Source of the DNA: Chloroflexota bacterium
GTDB taxonomy: Bacteria > Chloroflexota > Anaerolineae > Anaerolineales > Anaerolineaceae
Assembly: GCA_011053085.1 (NCBI GenBank)
Contig: DSBE01000395.1
Location: 1-5,136 of the forward strand
DNA length: 5,136 bases
Reading direction: 5' to 3'
A program made the position numbers and the translations under genes. Below the pieces are notes generated by a model. It worked only from the letters and a program-made list of their open reading frames with translations. It was not told the origin of the DNA and made no database searches. Below are positions 1 through 5,136 of the stretch, one piece after another. Within the stretch, counting starts at the first letter, position 1. Each line of letters starts with the position of its first letter.

Positions 1-179
1 ACCTGCTGGTAGTCGTAGATAGATGCCTGCACGACCTGGTGGGCATAGTCGACGCTGTAGACCTGGTTGACGAAGGTTGCTTCCTCTTCGCCTTCGATCA
101 TTTTGTAGGTCTTGAAATAATGCGTCAGGCGTTCGATCAAGACATGCGGCAGGTGTTCGATGTCATTGATATCTGCCCA
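1..179 (-). CDS. ppa: Inorganic pyrophosphatase, C-terminal fragment (cut by the window edge, 5' part replaced by a repeat)
   Basis: Reading the minus strand from base 179 gives 59 uninterrupted codons. They resemble the C-terminal third of family I soluble inorganic pyrophosphatase, which hydrolyses PPi to two phosphates in the cytoplasm. The visible pattern is DINDIEHLP, then a helix ending HYFKTYK, then a tail ending SIYDYQQ. It matches the family's 'D(I/V)xDLPxxLxxxIxHFFxxYKxLE' block. The Tyr-Lys at bases 107-102 corresponds to the active-site Tyr141-Lys142 of the E. coli enzyme. The N-terminal barrel with the metal-binding aspartates is absent: immediately upstream on this strand (180-220) lies an inverted copy of the gene's own 3' end. 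The reading frame stays open through that copy but no longer looks like a pyrophosphatase. The 3' end is cut at base 1. The family call is fairly secure, but the orientation relative to the rest of the window is probably artefactual. Confidence 0.72.
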
Positions 180-220
180 CACCAGGTCGTGCAGGCATCT
201 ATCTACGACTACCAGCAGGT
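1..220. repeat. Perfect 40-bp inverted repeat in ppa (fold-back junction)
   Basis: Bases 1-40 are the exact reverse complement of bases 181-220, separated by 140 bp of ppa sequence. The match continues imperfectly inward: 41-45 (GGGCA) pairs with 174-178 if two extra bases at 179-180 are allowed, so the junction lies within a short microhomology (TGCCCAC/ACCAGGT). The left arm starts at the first base of the window, so the repeat may be longer. Both arms encode the same stretch of pyrophosphatase in opposite orientations. This is what a fold-back chimera or mis-assembly at a contig end produces. A natural inverted duplication is the less likely alternative. Confidence 0.9.
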
Positions 221-248
221 GTACGGGTTGGACCAACCCCGCCATTGA
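183..248 (+). CDS. ppa: Inorganic pyrophosphatase, last 21 codons on the plus strand (probable true 3' end)
   Basis: Bases 183-245 on the plus strand encode QVVQASIYDYQQVYGLDQPRH, followed by TGA at 246-248. The first 12 residues are identical to the C-terminal residues of the minus-strand fragment. The remaining nine supply the natural end that the minus-strand copy loses at the window edge. I infer that ppa really runs on the plus strand, toward the regulator gene, and ends here 92 bp before that gene's ATG. The sequence that should precede it has been replaced by a reverse-complemented piece of the same gene. The frame happens to stay open back to an ATG at 39, but residues encoded by 39-180 are antisense to ppa and should not be taken as protein. 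Confidence concerns this being the genuine ppa tail. Confidence 0.6.
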   Translation, partial: QVVQASIYDYQQVYGLDQPRH

Positions 249-274
249 ACCACCAACCTCAACGCTTTGTCCGG

Positions 275-280
275 TATAAT
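275..280 (+). promoter_or_regulatory. Perfect -10 hexamer TATAAT upstream of the regulator gene
   Basis: TATAAT lies 60 bp before the ATG at 341, in the gap after the ppa stop, and matches the sigma-70 -10 consensus at all six positions. No good -35 stands at 16-18 bp: bases 252-257 read ACCAAC, and TTGAAC at 245-250 is 24 bp away. A lone -10 suggests a weak or activator-dependent promoter. If used, it would give a leader of roughly 50 nt. Confidence 0.45.
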
Positions 281-340
281 TAACCCCAGTCCGCCCGGCC
301 TCACCCGCCAACCACCGAAGCAGCGGACCTGTCAACCACC

Positions 341-3300
341 ATGTCAATTCGCAACCTCATCATCCTCAGCCAGGTCAACCCGCCCGCCCAGCGCAGCCAT
401 GTCCTCATTCGCGAGCGTGTTTCTTCCTTATTAAAGACCTCACTCACCTATCCATTAACCATGATCCAGGCTGGCACCGGATATGGCAAAAGTACCGCCA
501 TCATCTCCTTCGTCCATACCCAGCCCGCCCCCGTCTACTGGTTCACCATCTCCGGTACTGATCGCGACCCGACCTTGTTCCTCGCCAAGCTCTTCACCGC
601 CTTTAATCAGCACAAAGAAGGCATCGGCGATGAAGCCCTGCGCATTCTCGATATGCCCGATGCCACCCAGATGGAAGCCCTGATCGCGCTGGTTAACGCC
701 GCCGCCACCCACATCACCACCCCCGCCCTGTTGATCCTGGATGACTTCCACCGCGTGCGCGACATCACAGAAATCACCCAGATGGTCAACTGGCTGGTGG
801 AGAACCTGCCGCCCAACCTGCACCTGGTCCTCGCCAGCCGTCACCCCATCCAGCTGCCCTCGCTCAACAGCTGGCGGGTGAAAGACACCGTCTATGAAAT
901 CGGCAAAGAAGAACTCGCCTTCACGCCCGAAGAGATCCACCAGTTATTTTCCGTGGAATACCACATGGAACTCTCGCCGCAAGAAATTGAGCACCTGGCT
1001 GAAAAGACCGAGGGCTGGGCCATTGGCCTGCAGATGATCTGGCAGACCCTGCGCAGCAACCCCGGCATGACCATTCTGGATGTGCTCGAAAACCAGCGTG
1101 ATTCACATGCCGCCCTGTTTGAATATCTGGCGGAGGAAGTCCTCAACCGCCTTGATCCTGCCACCCAGCGTTTTTTACTGCGCACCTCCATCCTCTCGCG
1201 GTTGGACAGCAGTACCTGTGACTTCCTGCTGACCAGTGATAAGAGCGACGAAATCTTGCGCAGATTGAACAACACCGGCATGTTCATCGAAGAATTGAGG
1301 CCAGGCGTCTATCGCTATCACCAGATCTTCCGTGAATTTCTGCTGAACCGTTTGCAGCAAAATAGCGATGAAGCCCTCGAACTGCACCGCAAGATCGCCA
1401 GTTACTTCACCGCCCACGAATATTGGGAGCAGGCTCTCTTCCACCTGATCTCTGCCGGTGATTACCGCCAGATCAGCCAGGTATTGGAGAACATCGGTGA
1501 AAGCATGATCCGTGACGGCCGTCAGGAAACCGTGCGTTATTGGATACAAGCCATTCCGGAGACCCTGCGCAAAAACCTGGCCTATATCAATTATCTGCTG
1601 GGCGAGATATACCGCCTCAGCACCGATTTCGACCCCGCCCTTGAATACTACCACGCCAGTCAACGCCTGCACCGCAGCGCCAATAACGACTATGGCGTGA
1701 GCCTGGCGTTGCGCGGTCAGGCGCAGGTCTATCTGGACACCATCAGGCCGGTGAATGCCGACCAGCTACTGCAGGATGCCCTCAAGCTGCTCAACCCAAA
1801 AGAGAACCCCCAGCAATACGCCGATCTGCTGGTGCTGGCTGCTGAAAACCAGCTAAACCTCGGCAACCCTGACGGCGCCGAAAGCCTGCTTTCGCAAGCG
1901 CGTCAGCTGCGCAGAGAACTCGATGATGAAACCGATCTGATCCAGGCACGCATTCTGCTGCGCACCGGCCGCATTCACGAAGGTATAGCACTGCTGTCTG
2001 AACGCGAGAACGACCAGCAGCTGCCGGCCCATCTCACCCGCCCGCAGCGCTTCCACCGTGAAGCCTCCCTGCTGCTCTCTCTTTTTTATGCCACCATCGG
2101 AGACATCGAGAAATGCGAGTTCTATGCCCGCCGCGGTATCTCCATCGGTGAAAAACTACAATCCACCTTTGTCCAATCTGTTGGCTATATGCGCCTGGGG
2201 CATGCCCTGCAGCTGCGCTATCACCATCCCTGGAACACCAAAGGATTTGACCAGGCGCTGGACTATTATCAGCAAGCCATTGACAAAATCGATGTCGTCC
2301 GCATCCACGTTGAACCGTTGTGGGGCAAATGCCGCGCGCTGGGCTACTCCGATCGTATTGAGGAAGCCCGCCAGATGGCGGATGAAGCACTCGAAATCGC
2401 CCAGAAAGCCGGTGACCGCTGGATGTGCCTGTTGATCCACCTATCGCTGGGCGCCGGACAGGTGCTTACCGGGCACTATGAACAGGCCAACCAATCACTC
2501 ACCACCGCAGAATCCATGGCAGTTTCATTGAAGGACACCTACCTCCTGTCTGTGGTGCGCATGTGGCTGGCGATCAATGCCTGGCACCAGCACTTCGAGA
2601 ACACTGCTTTCTCCTACCTTGAGAAACTCATCCCCATGGTACGCGAACATCACTACGATTACCTCCTGTTAAAGGAAACCTACCTGGGCTTGAAGGACCG
2701 CTCCTTGCTCCTGCCCCTGCTGCTGGCTGCCCGTGAGAACCACATCGAAGCTCCCTATCTTTCGTCACTGCTGCGCGACTATCCGCCAGACGAAGCAGCC
2801 TACCATCCCGGCTACAGCCTGTGGGTGCAAACCTTTGGGGTGTTCTCTGCCTGGCGCGGCAGCGAGGTGATTGACAACACGGATTGGAAACGAGAAAAAG
2901 CGCGCCAACTGTTCCAGCTGCTGGTGGCGAACCGCGACAAATGGCTCTCGCGTGACCAGGTCCTGGCCATACTCTGGCCCGATACCCAACCGGATACTGC
3001 CGCCAACAACCTCAAGGTAGTATTCAACCAGCTCAACCAGGTGCTGGAGCCAGAACGGCCGCGCGGCGCCCAACCCTTTTTTGTTGCGCGCCGGCAGGAA
3101 CTGTACCGCCTGAATCCTGCCGCTCACATCATAGTGGACACAGATGTCTTCATGCACGATGCCAGCACCGATCAACTCTCCGGCCTGCAAAACGCGGTGG
3201 AGTTGTACCGTGGGCGTTACTTCGCCGATGCTTTGATGCAAGAGTGGCTGGTCGTTGAAGAACAATATTACCACCAGCAATACCTGCTGGCAGCCGAAAA

Positions 3301-3550
3301 GCTGATCAACAAACTCATTGAACAGAATAAACTTGAGCAGGCGCTGCAATACACCTATCAGGTGCTGTCAGCCGACCAGCTGTGTGAGTCTGCCTATTGC
3401 CAGCAGATGGTCATTTTCGCGCGCCTGGGGCGATTGTCTATGGCCCGAAATGTTTACAAGCAGTGCGAAGACACCTACCAGCGCATATTCGGCACACCTC
3501 CCACCGCGAAAATTTCAGAACTATACGAGAGTCTGATCAATTCGCAGTAA
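341..3550 (+). CDS. STAND ATPase-TPR-winged helix-BTAD transcriptional activator (MalT/SARP-like, 1069 aa)
   Basis: This is a large cytoplasmic signal-transducing activator. Residues about 15-340 form a MalT-like STAND ATPase: Walker A GTGYGKST at 45-52, Walker B LLILDDFH at 130-137, sensor-type LVLASRHP at 162-169, TEGWAIGLQM at 223-232 and YRYHQIFREFL at 324-334. Residues about 410-770 are helical TPR-like repeats with short pairs such as ALEYY and EEARQMADEALEIA; in this class they bind an inducer or partner. Residues about 827-931 form an OmpR/PhoB-type winged helix (W849 to L902, with DTAANNLKVVFNQL as probable recognition helix). Residues 932-1069 match a BTAD domain (ELYRGRYFADAL, LSADQLCESAYCQQMV, ARNVYKQCEDTYQRIFG). 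The DNA-binding module is at the C-terminus, unlike AfsR, where it is N-terminal, and replaces MalT's LuxR-type HTH. The ATG at 341 is the only ATG, GTG or TTG start after the in-frame TAA at 281. No Shine-Dalgarno sequence precedes it. There are no signal peptide or membrane segments. Its likely target is the operon that follows. Confidence 0.9.
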   Translation: MSIRNLIILSQVNPPAQRSHVLIRERVSSLLKTSLTYPLTMIQAGTGYGKSTAIISFVHTQPAPVYWFTISGTDRDPTLFLAKLFTAFNQHKEGIGDEALRILDMPDATQMEALIALVNAAATHITTPALLILDDFHRVRDITEITQMVNWLVENLPPNLHLVLASRHPIQLPSLNSWRVKDTVYEIGKEELAFTPEEIHQLFSVEYHMELSPQEIEHLAEKTEGWAIGLQMIWQTLRSNPGMTILDVLENQRDSHAALFEYLAEEVLNRLDPATQRFLLRTSILSRLDSSTCDFLLTSDKSDEILRRLNNTGMFIEELRPGVYRYHQIFREFLLNRLQQNSDEALELHRKIASYFTAHEYWEQALFHLISAGDYRQISQVLENIGESMIRDGRQETVRYWIQAIPETLRKNLAYINYLLGEIYRLSTDFDPALEYYHASQRLHRSANNDYGVSLALRGQAQVYLDTIRPVNADQLLQDALKLLNPKENPQQYADLLVLAAENQLNLGNPDGAESLLSQARQLRRELDDETDLIQARILLRTGRIHEGIALLSERENDQQLPAHLTRPQRFHREASLLLSLFYATIGDIEKCEFYARRGISIGEKLQSTFVQSVGYMRLGHALQLRYHHPWNTKGFDQALDYYQQAIDKIDVVRIHVEPLWGKCRALGYSDRIEEARQMADEALEIAQKAGDRWMCLLIHLSLGAGQVLTGHYEQANQSLTTAESMAVSLKDTYLLSVVRMWLAINAWHQHFENTAFSYLEKLIPMVREHHYDYLLLKETYLGLKDRSLLLPLLLAARENHIEAPYLSSLLRDYPPDEAAYHPGYSLWVQTFGVFSAWRGSEVIDNTDWKREKARQLFQLLVANRDKWLSRDQVLAILWPDTQPDTAANNLKVVFNQLNQVLEPERPRGAQPFFVARRQELYRLNPAAHIIVDTDVFMHDASTDQLSGLQNAVELYRGRYFADALMQEWLVVEEQYYHQQYLLAAEKLINKLIEQNKLEQALQYTYQVLSADQLCESAYCQQMVIFARLGRLSMARNVYKQCEDTYQRIFGTPPTAKISELYESLINSQ

Positions 3551-3570
3551 GCGAAAAATATTCACGGGCT

Positions 3571-3599
3571 TTGTAACCAGCTTGTAACCGCTTTGTAAT
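3571..3599 (+). promoter_or_regulatory. Three TTGTAAY direct repeats on an 11-bp period: candidate SARP/OmpR-type operator
   Basis: TTGTAAC (3571-3577), TTGTAAC (3582-3588) and TTGTAAT (3593-3599) are spaced exactly 11 bp start to start, with a C or T before each. One helical turn between units places all three on the same DNA face. SARP activators such as ActII-ORF4 and DnrI bind heptameric direct repeats at 11-bp spacing, with the last unit about 8 bp from the -10. PhoB/OmpR boxes also use 11-bp half-sites. Here 8 bp (3600-3607) separate the last repeat from GATATT at 3608-3613. The upstream gene encodes a regulator with this kind of DNA-binding module. That it binds here is inference. Confidence 0.65.
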
Positions 3600-3606
3600 G
3601 CCGGCG

Positions 3607-3615
3607 TGATATTCT
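3607..3615 (+). promoter_or_regulatory. Candidate -10 region of the reductase/condensing-enzyme operon
   Basis: TGATATTCT can be read as GATATT at 3608-3613 (four of six matches to TATAAT) or as an extended -10, TGA plus TATTCT at 3610-3615. No consensus -35 stands 16-18 bp upstream; the 11-bp repeats occupy that place. This is the usual design of an activator-dependent promoter. TAAAAT at 3625-3630 matches the consensus better but also lacks a -35 and lies inside an inverted repeat. Confidence 0.35.
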
Positions 3616-3622
3616 TGGTTTG

Positions 3623-3642
3623 CATAAAATCATCATTTTATG
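3623..3642. repeat. Inner 8-bp perfect inverted repeat (CATAAAAT-CATC-ATTTTATG)
   Basis: CATAAAAT at 3623-3630 and ATTTTATG at 3635-3642 are perfect inverted copies separated by four bases. The dyad lies downstream of the candidate -10 and about 46 bp before the reductase start codon, nested inside the outer 9-bp repeat. A dimeric repressor operator would fit this size and place. As an RNA hairpin it has only one G-C pair per stem and no clean T-tract follows, so it is a poor terminator. Confidence 0.5.
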
Positions 3643-3673
3643 TGTCTGGTTTTGTGCCTGAGAATATCAAATC

Positions 3674-3679
3674 AAGGAG
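3674..3679 (+). promoter_or_regulatory. Strong ribosome binding site of the reductase gene
   Basis: AAGGAG is complementary to the 16S anti-Shine-Dalgarno sequence and stands 9 nt before the ATG at 3689, which fixes that start. It is flanked by two near-identical 11-mers, AGAATATCAAA (3661-3671) and AGAGTATCAAA (3678-3688), differing at one base. Confidence 0.85.
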
Positions 3680-3688
3680 AGTATCAAA

Positions 3689-4453
3689 ATGCATCTCAAA
3701 GAAAAAGTTTGTTTGATAACCGGCGGCGCGGCCGGCATAGGCAAAGCCACCGCCCAAAAATTTTTAGAGGAAGGCGCCACGGTCATCATCTGTGACGTCA
3801 ACGAAGAACAGGGCAATGCCACTGTCGCAGAGTTGGGCGGCAATGTCACCTTTTACCAGGTGGATGTCACCAATCGCGAAGCCGTGCAGGCCTGGGTGGA
3901 TGATGTCATCGCCAAATTCGGCCGTGTCGATGTACTGGTCAACAACGCGGGCATCACCCGCGACGGCCTGTTCGTCAAATTCAAAGACGGCGAAGTGGTC
4001 AGCCAGATGTCAGAAAAAGACTTTGACCTGGTAATCAATGTCAACCTGAAAGGCGTGTTCAATTGCGCCCAGGCTGTCACCCCCCAGATGATCAAACAAA
4101 ACGGCGGCGTCATTTTGAATGCCTCCTCCATCGTCGGGTTGTATGGCAACTTCGGCCAGACCAATTACGCAGCCACCAAATTTGCCGTGATCGGCATGAC
4201 CAAAACCTGGGCGCGCGAACTTGGCCGCTACCAGATCCGTGTCAATGCCGTCTGCCCCGGCTTCATTCTCACTGAGATGGTGCAGAAAATGCCTGAGAAG
4301 ATTCTTGAAGGCCTGGCTGCCAAAACCCCCCTGCAGCGCATGGGTGTTCCCGCCGATGTCGCCAACCTGTACGCCTGGCTTGCCAGTGACGAAGCTTCCT
4401 TCATCACCGGCGCCGCGCTGAGCGTCGACGGCGGTATGGTGCTTGGCACCTGA
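3689..4453 (+). CDS. fabG: FabG-like 3-oxoacyl-[ACP] reductase, SDR family (254 aa)
   Basis: This is a cytosolic classical short-chain dehydrogenase/reductase, predicted to reduce a 3-ketoacyl thioester (ACP or CoA) to the 3-hydroxy form. The Rossmann motif TGGAAGIG spans residues 11-18, NNAGITRD spans 85-92 (the ITRD extension is a FabG hallmark), and the catalytic tetrad is Asn119, Ser147, Tyr160 and Lys164 (YAATK). A PGFILTEM loop follows. The C-terminus ends DEASFITGAALSVDGGMVLGT, typical of the family. Length is normal for FabG (about 245-255). Asp36 at the end of the second beta strand (CDV) suggests NAD(H) preference, whereas housekeeping FabG normally uses NADPH. Residues 97-107 (KFKDGEVVSQM) form a slightly long loop compared with E. 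coli FabG. The start at 3689 is set by AAGGAG. The gene leads a likely operon with the condensing enzyme 48 bp downstream. The SDR family and active site are certain, but the exact substrate is not; another hydroxyacyl dehydrogenase of this family is possible. Confidence 0.85.
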   Translation: MHLKEKVCLITGGAAGIGKATAQKFLEEGATVIICDVNEEQGNATVAELGGNVTFYQVDVTNREAVQAWVDDVIAKFGRVDVLVNNAGITRDGLFVKFKDGEVVSQMSEKDFDLVINVNLKGVFNCAQAVTPQMIKQNGGVILNASSIVGLYGNFGQTNYAATKFAVIGMTKTWARELGRYQIRVNAVCPGFILTEMVQKMPEKILEGLAAKTPLQRMGVPADVANLYAWLASDEASFITGAALSVDGGMVLGT

Positions 4454-4490
4454 TCATTTATTACCTAACAACAGATACGCAAGTCAAAAC

Positions 4491-4496
4491 AGAGGT
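4491..4496 (+). promoter_or_regulatory. Ribosome binding site of the condensing-enzyme gene
   Basis: AGAGGT lies 5 nt before the ATG at 4502 and supports that start. The 48-bp gap (4454-4501) shows no terminator-like hairpin and no convincing promoter, so co-transcription with the reductase is likely. Confidence 0.7.
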
Positions 4497-4501
4497 AACC
4501 T

Positions 4502-5136
4502 ATGTCACGTTATGCAACCATTATCGGCACCGGACGATACCTGCCCGAACATGAAATTACCAATGAAACCTTTGCCGGCTGGATGAATGAAGTCAGCCCA
4601 AAACTGGCAGAGGTGGTGGGCAAATTCGAAGCCAGCAGTAACATCAAAACCCGCTTCTATGCCCCCGAAGATTGGGCGACATCTGACCTGGCGGTGGAAG
4701 CTGCCAAAGATGCCCTCAAAGATGCCGGCATCACCCCTGACCAGGTGGACATGATCATTCTGGGCACTGATTCGCCTGATTACATCACCCCCGCCTGTTC
4801 GGTGGTCGTACAGGAGAAATTAGGTGCCAAAAACGCCGGCACGTTCGACGTCGGCTGTGCCTGCGCCAGTTTCCCCACCGGCCTTGCCATCGCCGCGGGT
4901 TTCATTGCCACCAACCCCAACCTTAAATATATCCTTGTCATCGGCGCCTATTTAATGCACCGTCTGGCAGATTACAAACACGATGTACTCAGTTTCTTCT
5001 ATGGTGACGGTGCAGGCGCGGCGGTGGTTGCCGCCGACGACAAACCTGGATTCATCTCCTCGGCATTGTTAGCGGATGGCGCCTACTACAAAAACTGGGG
5101 GATTTACGCCGGAGGCACCGCAGAACCCGCCACCAT
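4502..5136 (+). CDS. 3-oxoacyl-ACP synthase III-like condensing enzyme (FabH/KAS III family), 3' end outside the window
   Basis: This thiolase-superfamily enzyme is predicted to perform a decarboxylative Claisen condensation between an acyl thioester and malonyl-ACP (or a related extender) in the cytosol. The 211 visible residues cover the N-terminal half and the start of the second half: IIGTGRYLPEHEITN (7-21), SDLAVEAAKDAL (61-72), LGTDSPDYITPACSVVVQEK (87-106), FDVGCACASF (115-124) with the predicted nucleophile Cys121, and SFFYGDGAGAAVV just before the end of the visible part. The catalytic His and Asn of KAS III would lie beyond the window. Two oddities stand out: the nucleophile motif is CACAS rather than the common AACAG, with a second cysteine at 119, and the DEWIVTRTGI segment that contacts CoA in E. 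coli FabH (Trp32, Arg36) is replaced by residues 33-51 (SPKLAEVV... NIKTR). The enzyme may therefore use an unusual acyl donor or partner. The superfamily call is secure, the exact member is not; HMG-CoA-synthase-like or polyketide-starter enzymes remain possible. Confidence 0.85.
   Translation, partial: MSRYATIIGTGRYLPEHEITNETFAGWMNEVSPKLAEVVGKFEASSNIKTRFYAPEDWATSDLAVEAAKDALKDAGITPDQVDMIILGTDSPDYITPACSVVVQEKLGAKNAGTFDVGCACASFPTGLAIAAGFIATNPNLKYILVIGAYLMHRLADYKHDVLSFFYGDGAGAAVVAADDKPGFISSALLADGAYYKNWGIYAGGTAEPAT

Larger units (their letters stand above)
3607..3669. repeat. Outer 9-bp perfect inverted repeat (TGATATTCT / AGAATATCA)
   Basis: TGATATTCT at 3607-3615 is the exact reverse complement of AGAATATCA at 3661-3669, with 45 bp between the arms. 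The left arm coincides with the candidate -10 element and the right arm lies just before the ribosome binding site. If transcription starts downstream of 3615, the left arm is not in the mRNA, so a DNA-level role (a looping repressor or paired operator) is more natural than an RNA hairpin. Chance is possible for two AT-rich 9-mers. Confidence 0.5.

Noticed and set aside
1..220. Insertion-sequence ends or an invertible promoter switch
   Set aside because: The inverted repeats are pieces of ppa coding sequence, with no transposase or recombinase nearby. A fold-back chimera explains them more simply.
225..239. GGGTT-GGACC-AACCC hairpin near the ppa stop as a terminator
   Set aside because: The 5-bp stem lies inside the coding end and has no T-tract after it; weak and likely chance.
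39..248. A 69-codon plus-strand open frame starting with ATG at 39
   Set aside because: Codons before 181 are antisense to a clear pyrophosphatase sequence. Only the last 21 codons (183-245) are genuine ppa, so it is not a separate gene.
455..940. Long minus-strand open frame (161 codons) opposite the ATPase domain
   Set aside because: It is antisense to conserved Walker A and B coding sequence, has glycine/glutamate-rich composition typical of a GC-rich shadow frame, and resembles no family I know.
1175..1672. Minus-strand open frame of 165 codons inside the regulator gene
   Set aside because: Antisense shadow of the TPR-region coding sequence, with no recognisable domain and no ribosome binding site.
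2765..3349. Minus-strand open frame of 194 codons opposite the winged helix and BTAD
   Set aside because: The plus strand here has clear conserved domains. The antisense frame shows no recognisable motif and follows from codon bias.
3541..3555. TTCGC-AGTAA-GCGAA hairpin around the regulator stop codon as a terminator
   Set aside because: The stem is only 5 bp and is followed by an A-run rather than a T-run, so it is not a convincing intrinsic terminator on the plus strand.
3568..3602. CRISPR-like or tandem-repeat array
   Set aside because: Only three 7-bp units with 4-bp gaps; the size and place fit a transcription-factor operator, not an array.

Overview
The window reads like a piece of a Gram-negative or deep-branching bacterial genome of moderately high GC content. 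The best guess is Chloroflexota (Anaerolineae-like). This rests mainly on the large regulator, whose order (MalT-like STAND ATPase, TPR repeats, C-terminal winged helix plus BTAD) I associate with that phylum. It is an inference from family knowledge, not a computed assignment.

Layout. Bases 1-248 hold the 3' part of an inorganic pyrophosphatase gene (ppa) in a fold-back arrangement. Bases 179-1 encode its C-terminal part on the minus strand, and bases 183-248 encode the extreme C-terminus again on the plus strand, ending in TGA. The two pieces share a perfect 40-bp inverted repeat (1-40 and 181-220) whose outer edge is the first base of the window. This looks like a contig-end chimera more than genuine gene order. 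Bases 249-340 are a G-poor leader with a perfect TATAAT. Bases 341-3550 encode a 1069-aa multi-domain transcriptional activator. The gap 3551-3688 is dense with regulatory-looking sequence: three TTGTAAY direct repeats on an exact 11-bp period, a -10-like element 8 bp downstream, two nested perfect inverted repeats and a strong Shine-Dalgarno sequence. Bases 3689-4453 encode a FabG-like short-chain dehydrogenase/reductase. After 48 bp, base 4502 to the window end encodes the first 211 residues of a ketoacyl-ACP synthase III-like condensing enzyme.

How the genes may work together. The reductase and condensing enzyme share a strand, are close together and each has its own ribosome binding site, so they look like the start of an operon. 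Together they could carry out Claisen condensation and beta-keto reduction in fatty-acid, polyketide or specialised-lipid synthesis. The regulator just upstream has a SARP-type DNA-binding module. The 11-bp direct repeats between it and the operon have the spacing known for SARP and OmpR/PhoB-type operators. The most interesting reading of the window is therefore a self-contained unit: a signal-sensing STAND-SARP activator, its operator, and the lipid or polyketide operon it switches on. The substrate and the inducing signal cannot be read from this sequence.
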